Made by a program: the position numbers and the translations under genes
Shown here: positions 16,072-23,560 of the stretch, piece after piece
Numbering within the stretch: position 1 is the stretch's first letter
How the letters are laid out: the number at the start of each line of letters is the position of its first letter
Origin: an uncultured Roseburia sp.
GTDB lineage: Bacteria; Bacillota; Clostridia; Lachnospirales; Lachnospiraceae
Reading direction: 5' to 3'
Assembly (NCBI GenBank): GCA_947088675.1
Contig: CAMUHN010000030.1
Coordinates: 1 to 37,144, forward strand
Length of the DNA: 37,144 nt
Notes under the pieces: model-generated
What the model was told of the DNA's origin: nothing
The model's database searches: none
What the model saw: only the letters and a program-made list of their open reading frames with translations

Positions 16072-16915
16072 GATGAAAAAAAAATATACGGGTTATTTTT
16101 TTATACTGCCCGCTTTCACAGGGGTTATGATCTTTTATATCCTGCCGTTTTTTGATGTGATCAGACGTTCCTTTACTTCTGTTTATGGCGGTGGGTTTGC
16201 GGGGATCGGCAACTATACTGCCGTTCTCACGAACGGTGCGTTTTTAAAGGCGGCGGCCAATACCGTAAGGTTTACGCTGCTTGGCATTCCGCTTTTGATG
16301 GCGCTCTCTCTGCTGCTCGCACTTGGACTGACCGGAATTTTCGGAAAGTACAGACAGGCGGCAGCGCTGCTGAAAAGTACGTTTCTTGTACCGATGGCGC
16401 TGCCGGCGGCCAGCGTTGTACTGTTTTTTCGACTGCTTTTTCACGGAAAAGGGTTTTTCAATGCAGTTTTGTCCTGGTTTGGGTTTTCCGGTGCAGACTG
16501 GATGAGCGGGATGCGCGCGCTGTTTGTTCTGATATTTTGCTATATCTGGAAAAATGCAGGGTATACGACCGTATTGTGGATGGCCGGGTTCGCCGGTGTT
16601 CCGGAAAGCGTCTACGAGGCGGCAAAAGTCGATGGCGCCGGGGCATGGAATACATTCTGGCATATCACAATTCCGATGATACGGCCGGTGATTTTTATGA
16701 TCGCTATGATATCGCTGTTAAATTCATTTCAGATTTACCGTGAAGTCTGGCTTTTGGCCGGAAATTATCCGGCTGAACCAATCTATCTGGTACAGCATGT
16801 ATTTCACAACTGGTTTTTAAGTCTGTCGATGGATAAAATAGCGGCGGGCGCAGTGCTGTTGTGTATCTTTGTAGCGATATTAATTGAATTTTTGCAGAGA
16901 ATCTGGGAGAAGTAG
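16064..16915 (+). CDS. ABC transporter permease, MalF/UgpA type
   Basis: The 283-residue integral membrane protein has about six hydrophobic segments. The EAA loop that contacts the ATPase is visible as YEAAKVDGAGAWNTFWHI with IPMI after it. It belongs to the binding-protein-dependent sugar importer permeases (CUT1 class). The ATG at 16064 overlaps the lipoprotein stop; an ATG at 16073 is an equally possible start three codons later, and neither has a clear ribosome binding site, so translation is probably coupled. It should pair with the next gene to form the channel. No ATPase gene is in the window, so a shared MsmX/UgpC-type ATPase elsewhere must be assumed if this is an importer. Confidence 0.9.
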   Translation: MNKMKKKYTGYFFILPAFTGVMIFYILPFFDVIRRSFTSVYGGGFAGIGNYTAVLTNGAFLKAAANTVRFTLLGIPLLMALSLLLALGLTGIFGKYRQAAALLKSTFLVPMALPAASVVLFFRLLFHGKGFFNAVLSWFGFSGADWMSGMRALFVLIFCYIWKNAGYTTVLWMAGFAGVPESVYEAAKVDGAGAWNTFWHITIPMIRPVIFMIAMISLLNSFQIYREVWLLAGNYPAEPIYLVQHVFHNWFLSLSMDKIAAGAVLLCIFVAILIEFLQRIWEK

Positions 16916-16916
16916 T

Positions 16917-17753
16917 GTGAAGAGAAAATTATTATTGTGCAGTCTTTGTATTCCGGCAGCCGCAGCCGTGCTGCCTCTTATCTTTTTAATTACCGGTTCT
17001 GTGACCGGAAATCTTGAGATCAAAGAGTATCTGTCGCCGATTATCTTCGGCGGGGACGGTTATGCAGTCTGGCGTTTTCCTGTGTACCCGACATTTCGCA
17101 ATTTTGTAGAACTCTTACTCGATTCACCCGAATTTTTTCAGATGTTTTGGAATACGCAAAAGATTACGATTGGAATACTGGCCGGACAGATTCTGTTTGG
17201 CGTTCCTGCCGCATGGGGGCTTGCCAGCTATGAATTTCCGGGAAAAAAGATGATCTACCGCATCTATATTTTGCTTATGATGATGCCGTTTCAGGTGACA
17301 ATGCTTTCGGAATATCTGCAGCTAAAGAGTCTTTCTCTTTTGGATACGCACTGGGCTGTGATTCTGCCGGGGATGTTTGCAACATTCACGCCTTTCCTTA
17401 TTTACCGGTTTTTCTGTGATATACCGAAAGAACTGTTGGAAGCGGCGCGAATGGATGGCGCCGGAGAGCTTCGAATTTTTTTTTCAATAGGCCTCCCGAT
17501 CGGTTCCTCCGGTGTGATCGCCGCCCTGTTGCTTGCGTTTTTAACCTGTCAGAGTATGCTGGAGGAACCGTTAACGTTTATAGAGACAAAATCCAGATTT
17601 CCGCTCTCTTTGTATCTTCCGCAGATTGATCTGACACAGGCAGGATTTGCAATCTGCGCTTCTTTTGTAGCGGCTCTGCCGGCAGTGATCTTGTTCCTGA
17701 TGGGGCAGGACTATCTGGAACAGGGCATTGTGGCTGCAGGAGTAAAATCATAG
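16917..17753 (+). CDS. ABC transporter permease, MalG/UgpE type
   Basis: The 278-residue membrane protein carries the second-permease EAA loop (LLEAARMDGAGELRIFF with LPI). GGGAG at 16905-16909 sits seven bases before the GTG at 16917, one base after the first permease stop; the longer TTG-initiated frame is less likely. It pairs with the preceding MalF-type subunit. It is slightly divergent from typical MalG proteins, for instance CQSMLEEPLTFIETKS after the EAA region, where importers usually have a WN-x-F segment. Confidence 0.87.
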   Translation: MKRKLLLCSLCIPAAAAVLPLIFLITGSVTGNLEIKEYLSPIIFGGDGYAVWRFPVYPTFRNFVELLLDSPEFFQMFWNTQKITIGILAGQILFGVPAAWGLASYEFPGKKMIYRIYILLMMMPFQVTMLSEYLQLKSLSLLDTHWAVILPGMFATFTPFLIYRFFCDIPKELLEAARMDGAGELRIFFSIGLPIGSSGVIAALLLAFLTCQSMLEEPLTFIETKSRFPLSLYLPQIDLTQAGFAICASFVAALPAVILFLMGQDYLEQGIVAAGVKS

Positions 17754-17778
17754 AAAGTTATTGTAGGAAAGGTGAAGT

Positions 17779-19101
17779 ATGAAAGAAAATCACAAAAAGA
17801 TCCGGCGTATGGCGGCAAAGGCGCTGGCCTGGTTTTTTGCGGCCATGGTCGGCCTTACCATAGTCTCGCGTGCTGCGGCTTCCTTTACCGTTCCGCGCGT
17901 CATTACGAAAATACCGGAGTATCAGTCAGTCAGTCATACGGTGTATTGTGACGGCACGCTTCTGGCAAAGCGTGAGATGGCCATTGTGGCGGAGGCGGAT
18001 CTGCTGATTGATACTGTTTTTGTTTCGGTTGGGCAGCGGATTGAAGAGGGACAGACCGTTGCGTCTTTAAACCTGGAGGATCTCTCGGAAAAGACAGAAC
18101 TGCTGAGAGAAGAAATCCGGGCGGCAGAACAGGAAAGAGAGGCGCAGCAGACAAACAGCAGCGTTGCGCTGAAACGGGCAAAAGAAGATTTGGAAACGGC
18201 GTCCTCCTGTGCACAAAGAGCGGTTGACAGAGCAAAAGAAGAAGCCGAAAGCGCGGCTGCTGCATACCAGAGTTACCAGAATATGCTGGGCAGCCGGGAT
18301 GTGACAGAGGAGGAGTATCGGCAGTCGGTTGCGCTGCTGGAAGAAAAAAAAGCGAAACAGGAGGCTTATGAACAGGCGCAAAGAGACAAAGAGACTGCTT
18401 TGCGCGATGCGAACCGGGCAATGGAAGATGCAACGCAAAGTGCAAAGCAAAGCGATGTAAAACAGCCGGGAGCAGGACAGAGACAAAAACAGCTGGAACG
18501 ATTTGAGGCGCTTTTGGCGGCAAAAGGAAATATAACGGCTCCGACAGCGGGAATGATCACCGAGGTGATCGGCCGCGCTGGGCAGAAGACAACAGATACC
18601 GCATTTTGTATGATAGCAGACCCCGGCAGCGGTCTTTTATTTTCGGCACAGGTGAGCAGGGAGGATGCGGATTTGATCGAAATCGGAGATACCATGACGC
18701 TAACGCATAATAATCAGAAAGTGGAGGACGTTACCGTTGGCGCGCTCAAAACAGAGAGCGACGGGAGCGTGACGATACTTGCGGATGTTGTCGGGACAGA
18801 TTGGACCCCGGGCAGCAGTGCAAAGATGGAACTGTCCGGGAAACCATCGGAGCGCGGGTTTACAGTTCCGCTTAGCGCTTTGCGCTCGCAGGACGGCAGT
18901 TATTATCTTCTTGTTTTACAGGAGACACAGACAGTTCTGGGCACACAGAAAATGGCGGTTCGTGTCGACGTCACGGTGCAGGAGAAAAACGACAATCTGG
19001 CGCTTGTGGAGGGCGGGGGGCTTTCCGGTGAGTCGGAAGTGATTATCGACAGTGACCGGGCAGTCTCAAATGGAAGTCAGGTGCGGTTATGGGAAAAATA
19101 A
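17779..19101 (+). CDS. HlyD/MacA-type membrane fusion (periplasmic adaptor) protein
   Basis: The 440-residue protein has one N-terminal membrane anchor (about 14-36). It continues with a split biotinyl-lipoyl domain (first half near DTVFVSVGQRIEEGQTVASL, second half near NITAPTAGMITEVIG), divided by a ~150-residue alpha-helical hairpin rich in Ala/Glu/Gln, and then beta-barrel and membrane-proximal domains up to EVIIDSDRAVSNGSQV. This is the layout of adaptors of MacB-type ABC exporters and other efflux systems; in Gram-positives they work with MacB-like permeases. Finding it 25 bases after import-type permeases is unusual. It overlaps the next gene by 13 bases. Confidence 0.85.
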   Translation: MKENHKKIRRMAAKALAWFFAAMVGLTIVSRAAASFTVPRVITKIPEYQSVSHTVYCDGTLLAKREMAIVAEADLLIDTVFVSVGQRIEEGQTVASLNLEDLSEKTELLREEIRAAEQEREAQQTNSSVALKRAKEDLETASSCAQRAVDRAKEEAESAAAAYQSYQNMLGSRDVTEEEYRQSVALLEEKKAKQEAYEQAQRDKETALRDANRAMEDATQSAKQSDVKQPGAGQRQKQLERFEALLAAKGNITAPTAGMITEVIGRAGQKTTDTAFCMIADPGSGLLFSAQVSREDADLIEIGDTMTLTHNNQKVEDVTVGALKTESDGSVTILADVVGTDWTPGSSAKMELSGKPSERGFTVPLSALRSQDGSYYLLVLQETQTVLGTQKMAVRVDVTVQEKNDNLALVEGGGLSGESEVIIDSDRAVSNGSQVRLWEK

Positions 19102-19973
19102 AGAGAGAGGCATGTAAACTTGTGATCTTTTTGTCCGCAGCGTTTGCGTGTTTTGTCTGCGCGGATGATTTCTGTCAAAAAGCCTTTATTCTGCGGCAGA
19201 ATGTGAACCTGCTTGTTCTGGGCGATAAAATAACAGCAGAGCGGGTGGCCGAGATACGAAAGATGGAGTCTGACAACGGTGATGTTACCGAATTTACCGT
19301 GTGGACAATGGCCGGACAGGCAGAAATTGAAGACAGGGACCAATTGCATCGTACCACAGCCGATGTGATCGAAATCAACGGGTCAAGCGAGCTGCTTTTG
19401 TTTTCGGGCGCCGTACTTCACGAGCAGGATCAGGAGGGCTGTCTGCTTGGCAAAGAAACGGCGCAGCAGTTATTTGGCAGTGCAGATGCAGCGGGTGGTC
19501 AGATTCTCTGTAAAGGGCGTCTTTTCACAGTCAGGGGGATTCTGTGGGAGACAGATAATTGCGTGATTGTTCAGGCACAGAACGATACGTTTTTTGAGCG
19601 CATCACATTAGCAGGGAGGGCTGGCGTCACAAAATCCATGCAGGCGGATCGTTTTTGTCAAAGTTATGGGATTCAGGCCAGTCTGCTTCGAACGGAATGT
19701 TTATCCGAAGATCTGCTTTATGAGCTTGCGCCGGCGAAATGGTCTGATTTTGAGGGACTTTCTGCGAAGCTGGAAAGTTTTAAGGCAGGGATCGCAGCGT
19801 TTGCGGGCTGTGAGAAAAGCTGCCTGGAACAGCGCTTTCTGCAGTGGAAAAAAACAGGGGGAATGTTAATCGTTGGAGGGCTTATATTCTGCCTGGCCGG
19901 GATTTTGGCGGGGAAAAATTTTTTCACACAAATCCTCTTGATTCGCGTCGGAGAAAGTTGTAATATGAAATAA
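19089..19973 (+). CDS. Stand-alone MacB periplasmic-core-domain-like protein with a membrane segment at each end
   Basis: The 294-residue protein has a hydrophobic N-terminus (about 10-30), a ~220-residue outer region and a C-terminal membrane segment (about 256-280). In the outer region, GCLLGKETAQQLFGSADA followed by G, a few residues and GRLFTVRGILWE fits the core of MacB_PCD domains (usual pattern: VLG-x-x-x-A-x-x-LFG, GK-x-I, pF-V-GvL). A normal MacB/FtsX permease has four membrane helices and often a fused or separate ATPase; here three helices and the ATPase are missing. It is translationally coupled to the adaptor, its natural partner type. Membership in the MacB fold is inferred from motif only. 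The end of the operon lacks a visible terminator. Confidence 0.6.
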   Translation: MGKIKREACKLVIFLSAAFACFVCADDFCQKAFILRQNVNLLVLGDKITAERVAEIRKMESDNGDVTEFTVWTMAGQAEIEDRDQLHRTTADVIEINGSSELLLFSGAVLHEQDQEGCLLGKETAQQLFGSADAAGGQILCKGRLFTVRGILWETDNCVIVQAQNDTFFERITLAGRAGVTKSMQADRFCQSYGIQASLLRTECLSEDLLYELAPAKWSDFEGLSAKLESFKAGIAAFAGCEKSCLEQRFLQWKKTGGMLIVGGLIFCLAGILAGKNFFTQILLIRVGESCNMK

Positions 19974-20001
19974 AATACTTCGATAAAGGGGGATGTTTTT
20001 C

Positions 20002-20403
20002 ATGTATGAGATGAAACCGGAATACTATACCGGAATCGAAATGATTGACAAAGAACATGCGAGGTTGTTTGAACTGGTACAGCAGACATCGGATTTACTG
20101 AACAATGAATACCTGTTGGACAAAGCAAATGAGATTGTGGGTCTTGTCTCCGAATTGATCAACTACACAAGGACTCATTTTTCCCACGAGGAGGAATATA
20201 TGGAAAAGATCGGCTATGCCGGTATAAAGGATCATATTCCGCTGCACCGCAAATTTGAAGACAAACTGATGGAAATTGATCTCGAAGCAATTGAGTCTGA
20301 TTTTGAGCATCAGAATGAAACGGTCGAGGATCTGCTTGGATTTTTGCTGAACTGGCTTGTAGATCATATTTTGTATACGGATATGAAATATGTAAATAAA
20401 TAA
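20002..20403 (+). CDS. Bacteriohemerythrin
   Basis: The 133-residue protein has the complete diiron signature of the hemerythrin family: H19, H59-x3-E63, H78-x3-H82 and H122-x4-D127. Four helices carry these ligands. Such proteins bind O2 reversibly (or NO) and in anaerobes are thought to buffer or sense oxygen. GGGGG at 19988-19992 fits the ATG at 20002; the ATG at 19993 touches that site and is too close. It starts 28 bases after the preceding operon and may be read from it or from its own promoter, which I cannot identify. Confidence 0.93.
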   Translation: MYEMKPEYYTGIEMIDKEHARLFELVQQTSDLLNNEYLLDKANEIVGLVSELINYTRTHFSHEEEYMEKIGYAGIKDHIPLHRKFEDKLMEIDLEAIESDFEHQNETVEDLLGFLLNWLVDHILYTDMKYVNK

Positions 20404-20417
20404 AACGGATTACATAT

Positions 20418-20480
20418 ACTACCATGCATATTTTTTCGAAGAGAGTGGAAAACTCAAAGAAAAAAGAAAGGCATGGTAGT
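20418..20480 (+). promoter_or_regulatory. Long leader hairpin upstream of the lactate dehydrogenase start
   Basis: ACTACCATGC (20418-20427) pairs perfectly with GCATGGTAGT (20471-20480); inside, TTTTTTC (20431-20437) pairs with GAAAAAA (20459-20465), and a small GAGT/ACTC stem caps it. The ldh ribosome binding site AAAGG (20467-20471) lies in the internal loop next to the closing stem, and the ATG follows at 20484. The fold could hide the ribosome binding site. It has no typical terminator U tract. Confidence 0.5.
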
Positions 20481-20483
20481 TTT

Positions 20484-21443
20484 ATGTTGGAAAAAGAAGA
20501 AATAAATATCAGAAAAGTGGTGATGATCGGGTGCGGTTTTGTGGGATCGGCATCGGCGTTTGCGCTGATGTTAAGCGGTCTGTTTTCGGAGATGGTTTTA
20601 ATAGATGCGGATGCTGATCGCGCCGAAGGCGAGGCAATGGATATAGTGCACGGCGTGCCGTTTGCAAGGCCTATGAAGATCTATGCCGGCGCCTATGACG
20701 ATATTACGGATGCAGGGATTGTGATTGTAACTGCCGGAGTGGCTCAAAAACCGGACGAAACACGCCTTGATCTGGTTCACAGAAATATAGATGTGTTTCG
20801 GCAGATTATACCTGAAATTGCAAAACGGGATTTTGGGGGAATTTTGCTGATTGTTTCCAATCCGGTTGATATACTCACTTATACGGCTATTCAATTATCG
20901 GGTTTTCCGGAGCATCGCGTCATTGGTTCCGGGACAGTGCTTGATACGGCAAGGCTGAAATATCAGCTTGGACGGCATTTGTCTGTGGACAGCCGCAGTA
21001 TTCATGCGTTTATTATTGGCGAGCATGGGGACAGTGAGATTGCGGCATTTTCCAGCGCAAATGTTTCCGGAATTGCATTAAGCGAGTTTTGCGAGCTGCG
21101 CGGCCATTACAGACATGAGGAAGAGGAGGCCCGGATTGCAGACCTTGTGAAGAACAGCGCATATGAGATTATTGCGAAAAAGCGGGCGACGTATTACGGG
21201 ATAGCAATGGCTGTAAAGCGGATCTGCGAGGCAGTTACGCGGGATGAAAAGTCCATCCTGCCGGTTTCCTCTATGATGCACGGGGAATACGGGATTACTG
21301 ACATTGTCTTAAGTATGCCTGCGATTGTCGGAAAAAACGGGGTGGAACATAAAGTTCCGATTTTGTTGGATAAATCCGAGTCTGACCGGCTGCGTGAGTC
21401 GGCGGACACATTGAAAAAGATACTGTCGGAGTGCAGCATATAG
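20484..21443 (+). CDS. ldh: L-lactate dehydrogenase
   Basis: The 319-residue enzyme belongs to the LDH/MDH superfamily. The NAD-binding fingerprint is IGCGFVGSA; VAQKPDETRLDLV carries the Gln typical of lactate (not malate, Arg) specificity; SNPVDI follows; and IIGEHGDSE contains the catalytic His181. It reduces pyruvate to L-lactate with NADH in fermentation. The longer frame from 20424 would begin inside a leader hairpin without a ribosome binding site, so ATG 20484 with AAAGG 12 bases upstream is chosen. Beyond its stop there is another ribosome-binding-site-like AAGGAG (21451-21456), and then GC-rich DNA. Confidence 0.93.
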   Translation: MLEKEEINIRKVVMIGCGFVGSASAFALMLSGLFSEMVLIDADADRAEGEAMDIVHGVPFARPMKIYAGAYDDITDAGIVIVTAGVAQKPDETRLDLVHRNIDVFRQIIPEIAKRDFGGILLIVSNPVDILTYTAIQLSGFPEHRVIGSGTVLDTARLKYQLGRHLSVDSRSIHAFIIGEHGDSEIAAFSSANVSGIALSEFCELRGHYRHEEEEARIADLVKNSAYEIIAKKRATYYGIAMAVKRICEAVTRDEKSILPVSSMMHGEYGITDIVLSMPAIVGKNGVEHKVPILLDKSESDRLRESADTLKKILSECSI

Positions 21444-21638
21444 AAATCTAAGGAGATAAAAGAATGCGCTCCGCGCATTCTTCGCGCCCGAGCGGGGCCG
21501 TTCACGGCTAATTTCGACTCCGCGAGGTGCGCATCCTGCCCTGCGCTGACTTTTGTCTGGTGGCATCGCCGCCTGAAGCCAGCGTGGCGGATAGAAATAC
21601 AGATAAGTCATCTGGCGAAACAGGAACAGGTCACTACA
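21444..21638. other. GC-rich intergenic element with hairpins and a possible 15-residue micro-ORF
   Basis: This stretch is clearly richer in G+C than its surroundings. It starts with a 9-bp perfect hairpin (21462-21470 with 21474-21482, 3-base loop) and contains further short GC stems around 21550-21600. An AAGGAG site (21451-21456) stands eight bases before an ATG (21465) that opens only 15 codons (MRSAHSSRPSGAVHG, stop ends at 21512). An 8-bp inverted repeat (21620-21627 with 21661-21668) spans the end of the next, minus-strand gene. It may be a dispersed repeat (REP/MITE-like remnant) or a structured RNA; I cannot decide. Confidence 0.4.
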
Positions 21639-22724
21639 CTAGTCTTCGTAAGCGATAAAGGTTCCTGTCAGCGTCGAATAACTGTTTGTTCCAATCGGTT
21701 TTATGTCTGTAATTTTATAGTGGTACGTATTGCCCTCCGTCAGTCCGGAAGAAAGATGCACTTCACATTCGTCGTCATCCCATTCTACATAGGAAGATTT
21801 GGAAGAATATTCGTTTCCGGCTGAATCCGTGATAATCACACAGCTGTTCTGACCGTGCGAGATCTTTTTGTTGAAATCAAAACTGACCGTCCATTCTGTT
21901 CTGCCATATTCGTAGTCAACGTCATACTCCGTCTTTTTTACGGTGAGGCTGCTGTTTTGCGCGGGGACTTTTGCCGTCACGGTGATTGTCTCATAGGAGG
22001 AAGCGCCGGCTGCTTTGATGCCGGAAATCTTAATTTTGTAGGTACGTCCGGGCATAACGTTGTGAATATAAATTTCACAGTCATCGTCGTCCCTGTCTGT
22101 GATATGGCCCTGATAGGATTTGCCTTTATTGTCCCTGATAGATGTGATTTTGGCATTTCCTTTCCAGATTACTTTTCCCGCGAATTTTACATCAATTTCT
22201 GTGATTCCGTCGTCATCGTCTACCGTGACTTTTCTGACTTTTACCTTTTTGGAGGAAGAGCCCGCTGCAGGGATTTTCACTTTTAATGTCAGTTTGCGGT
22301 ATTTCGCAGTTCCGAACTCTTTGATGCCGCTGATTGTAATGGTGTAAGTGCGGCCGGTTTTTAATTTGCTGATATAGATCTCACAGTCGTCATCGTCTCT
22401 CTCGCCAAGATAACCTTTGTATGTTTTGCCTTTGTTATCTTTTACAGAGGTTACTTTTGCGCTGCCTTTCCACATCACGCGAGAGATGAAATCCACCTCA
22501 AGTTCATGGAGCGAGCCGGGAGTCTGCGGAAGATCATAAACGATATAATCCGGCGTCGTCTCACCGTCGTATGTGACGCGCCGTACCTGTATGTCGTCTC
22601 CGCTGCCGGAGGTCTTTGATGTAAAGCTTAACTTTACCGAAGAGGCAAGCGCCGGCTGTGGGATCAGACCTGTCAGCAGGCAGGCTGTCAGCAGTCCGAT
22701 TACTATTTTTTTACAGAAATTCAT
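21639..22724 (-). CDS. Secreted protein with three Asp-rich (DDDDCE) beta-repeat domains, family unknown
   Basis: The 361-residue protein has a signal peptide (about 1-28, ending PALAS) and then three tandem ~95-residue domains. Each has a WKGSAK-VTS-x-x-DNKGK-like stretch (clear in the first two), an acidic motif (RDDDDCEIYI twice, WDDDECEVHL in the third) and a closing YxIxIxxIKxxG-xxxY segment, looking like Ig-like beta-sandwich repeats with a possible calcium-binding loop. I do not recognise the family. No sortase motif or membrane anchor ends the protein, so it is probably released or bound non-covalently. GGGAGGT seven bases upstream selects the ATG at 22724 over the TTG at 22730. Confidence 0.8.
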   Translation of the reverse strand: MNFCKKIVIGLLTACLLTGLIPQPALASSVKLSFTSKTSGSGDDIQVRRVTYDGETTPDYIVYDLPQTPGSLHELEVDFISRVMWKGSAKVTSVKDNKGKTYKGYLGERDDDDCEIYISKLKTGRTYTITISGIKEFGTAKYRKLTLKVKIPAAGSSSKKVKVRKVTVDDDDGITEIDVKFAGKVIWKGNAKITSIRDNKGKSYQGHITDRDDDDCEIYIHNVMPGRTYKIKISGIKAAGASSYETITVTAKVPAQNSSLTVKKTEYDVDYEYGRTEWTVSFDFNKKISHGQNSCVIITDSAGNEYSSKSSYVEWDDDECEVHLSSGLTEGNTYHYKITDIKPIGTNSYSTLTGTFIAYED

Positions 22725-22772
22725 AGACAAACCTCCCTTTATTTTCTTTACATTTTTCTCATTCTATTATAT

Positions 22773-22803
22773 ATTATATAAGTTAAAATTGTTAAATTGT
22801 CAA
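22773..22803 (-). promoter_or_regulatory. Promoter of the DDDDCE-repeat gene
   Basis: On the minus strand a consensus TTGACA (22798-22803) is followed by TATATA at 17 bases (22775-22780) overlapping TATAAT at 19 bases (22773-22778). The surroundings are very A/T-rich. The transcript would have a leader of about 40 bases before the ATG at 22724. Confidence 0.7.
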
Positions 22804-22887
22804 GATGGCAAAAATCGGAAAATATCGTAACAGTGAAGCCGAAAGCTGAACCGTTACAAAATATCGGAAAGAACGGAGGTATTACAA

Positions 22888-23511
22888 ATGAATATTGTGT
22901 GTTTGGATTTAGAGGGCGTTCTGGTGCCCGAGATTTGGATTGCATTTGCCAAAGCCAGCGGGATCCCGGAATTAAAGAGAACGACGAGAGACGAGCCGGA
23001 TTATGATAAGCTGATGAACTGGAGGCTTGGCATTTTAAAGGAGCACGGGCTCGGATTAAAGGAAATACAGGAAACGATTGCAGCAATCGACCCGCTGCCG
23101 GGCGCAAAGGAATTTCTGGACGAGCTGCGCTCCATCACGCAGGTGATTATTATCAGTGATACATTTGAGCAGTTTGCCAGGCCGTTAATGAAAAAACTGG
23201 GATGGCCGACAATTTTCTGCAATTCTCTGGAGGTGGCGGACAGCGGGGAGATCACAGGGTATCGCATGCGTGTGGAAAAGTCGAAATATGCGACGGTCAA
23301 AGCGCTGCAGTCCATCGGGTTTGATACAATTGCAAGCGGCGACAGTTTCAATGATCTTGGAATGATCTTAGAGAGCAGGGCAGGGTTCTTATTTAAAAGC
23401 ACCGAACAGATCAAAGCAGACTATCCGCAGCTTCCCGCCTATGAGACTTATGAGGAACTGCTTTCCGCGATCAGAAAGGCGCTGGCAGACGCGCAGACGG
23501 CTTGTCTGTAA
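22888..23511 (+). CDS. thrH: ThrH-type phosphoserine phosphatase / homoserine phosphotransferase
   Basis: The 207-residue HAD-fold protein matches ThrH of Pseudomonas along its length, starting with CLDLEGVLVPEIWIAFA (HAD motif I, nucleophile D7, with E9 instead of the usual second Asp, as in ThrH). It continues with a TTRDEPDYD-like block, VIIISDTFEQFA (motif II Ser/Thr), GYRMR, and ASGDSFNDLGM (motif IV). ThrH can dephosphorylate phosphoserine and pass the phosphate to homoserine, linking serine and threonine synthesis. GGAGG eight bases upstream fits the ATG. It stands alone, with a terminator behind it, and is divergent from the DDDDCE-repeat gene. Confidence 0.9.
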   Translation: MNIVCLDLEGVLVPEIWIAFAKASGIPELKRTTRDEPDYDKLMNWRLGILKEHGLGLKEIQETIAAIDPLPGAKEFLDELRSITQVIIISDTFEQFARPLMKKLGWPTIFCNSLEVADSGEITGYRMRVEKSKYATVKALQSIGFDTIASGDSFNDLGMILESRAGFLFKSTEQIKADYPQLPAYETYEELLSAIRKALADAQTACL

Positions 23512-23521
23512 AACATAAGAC

Positions 23522-23554
23522 AGACGGGGAAAGCAGCGTTTCTTCCGTCTTTTA
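23522..23554 (+). terminator. Terminator after thrH
   Basis: AGACGG (23522-23527) pairs with CCGTCT (23545-23550), with an inner GAAA/TTTC stem and small bulges, followed by TTTTATTT. It lies 10 bases after the thrH stop and in front of the convergent azlD, whose end it could also serve. Confidence 0.65.
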
Positions 23555-23560
23555 TTTGTG

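Noticed and set aside
8094-19973. GH127 and the permease operon as one arabinan utilisation locus
   Set aside because: They are separated by the nucleosidase, the acidic-protein gene and a convergent two-component system, and nothing in the binding protein indicates arabinose.
21465-21512. 15-codon ORF behind AAGGAG as a real small protein
   Set aside because: The frame coincides with a GC-rich hairpin, is too short to judge, and could easily be chance; kept only as part of the intergenic element.
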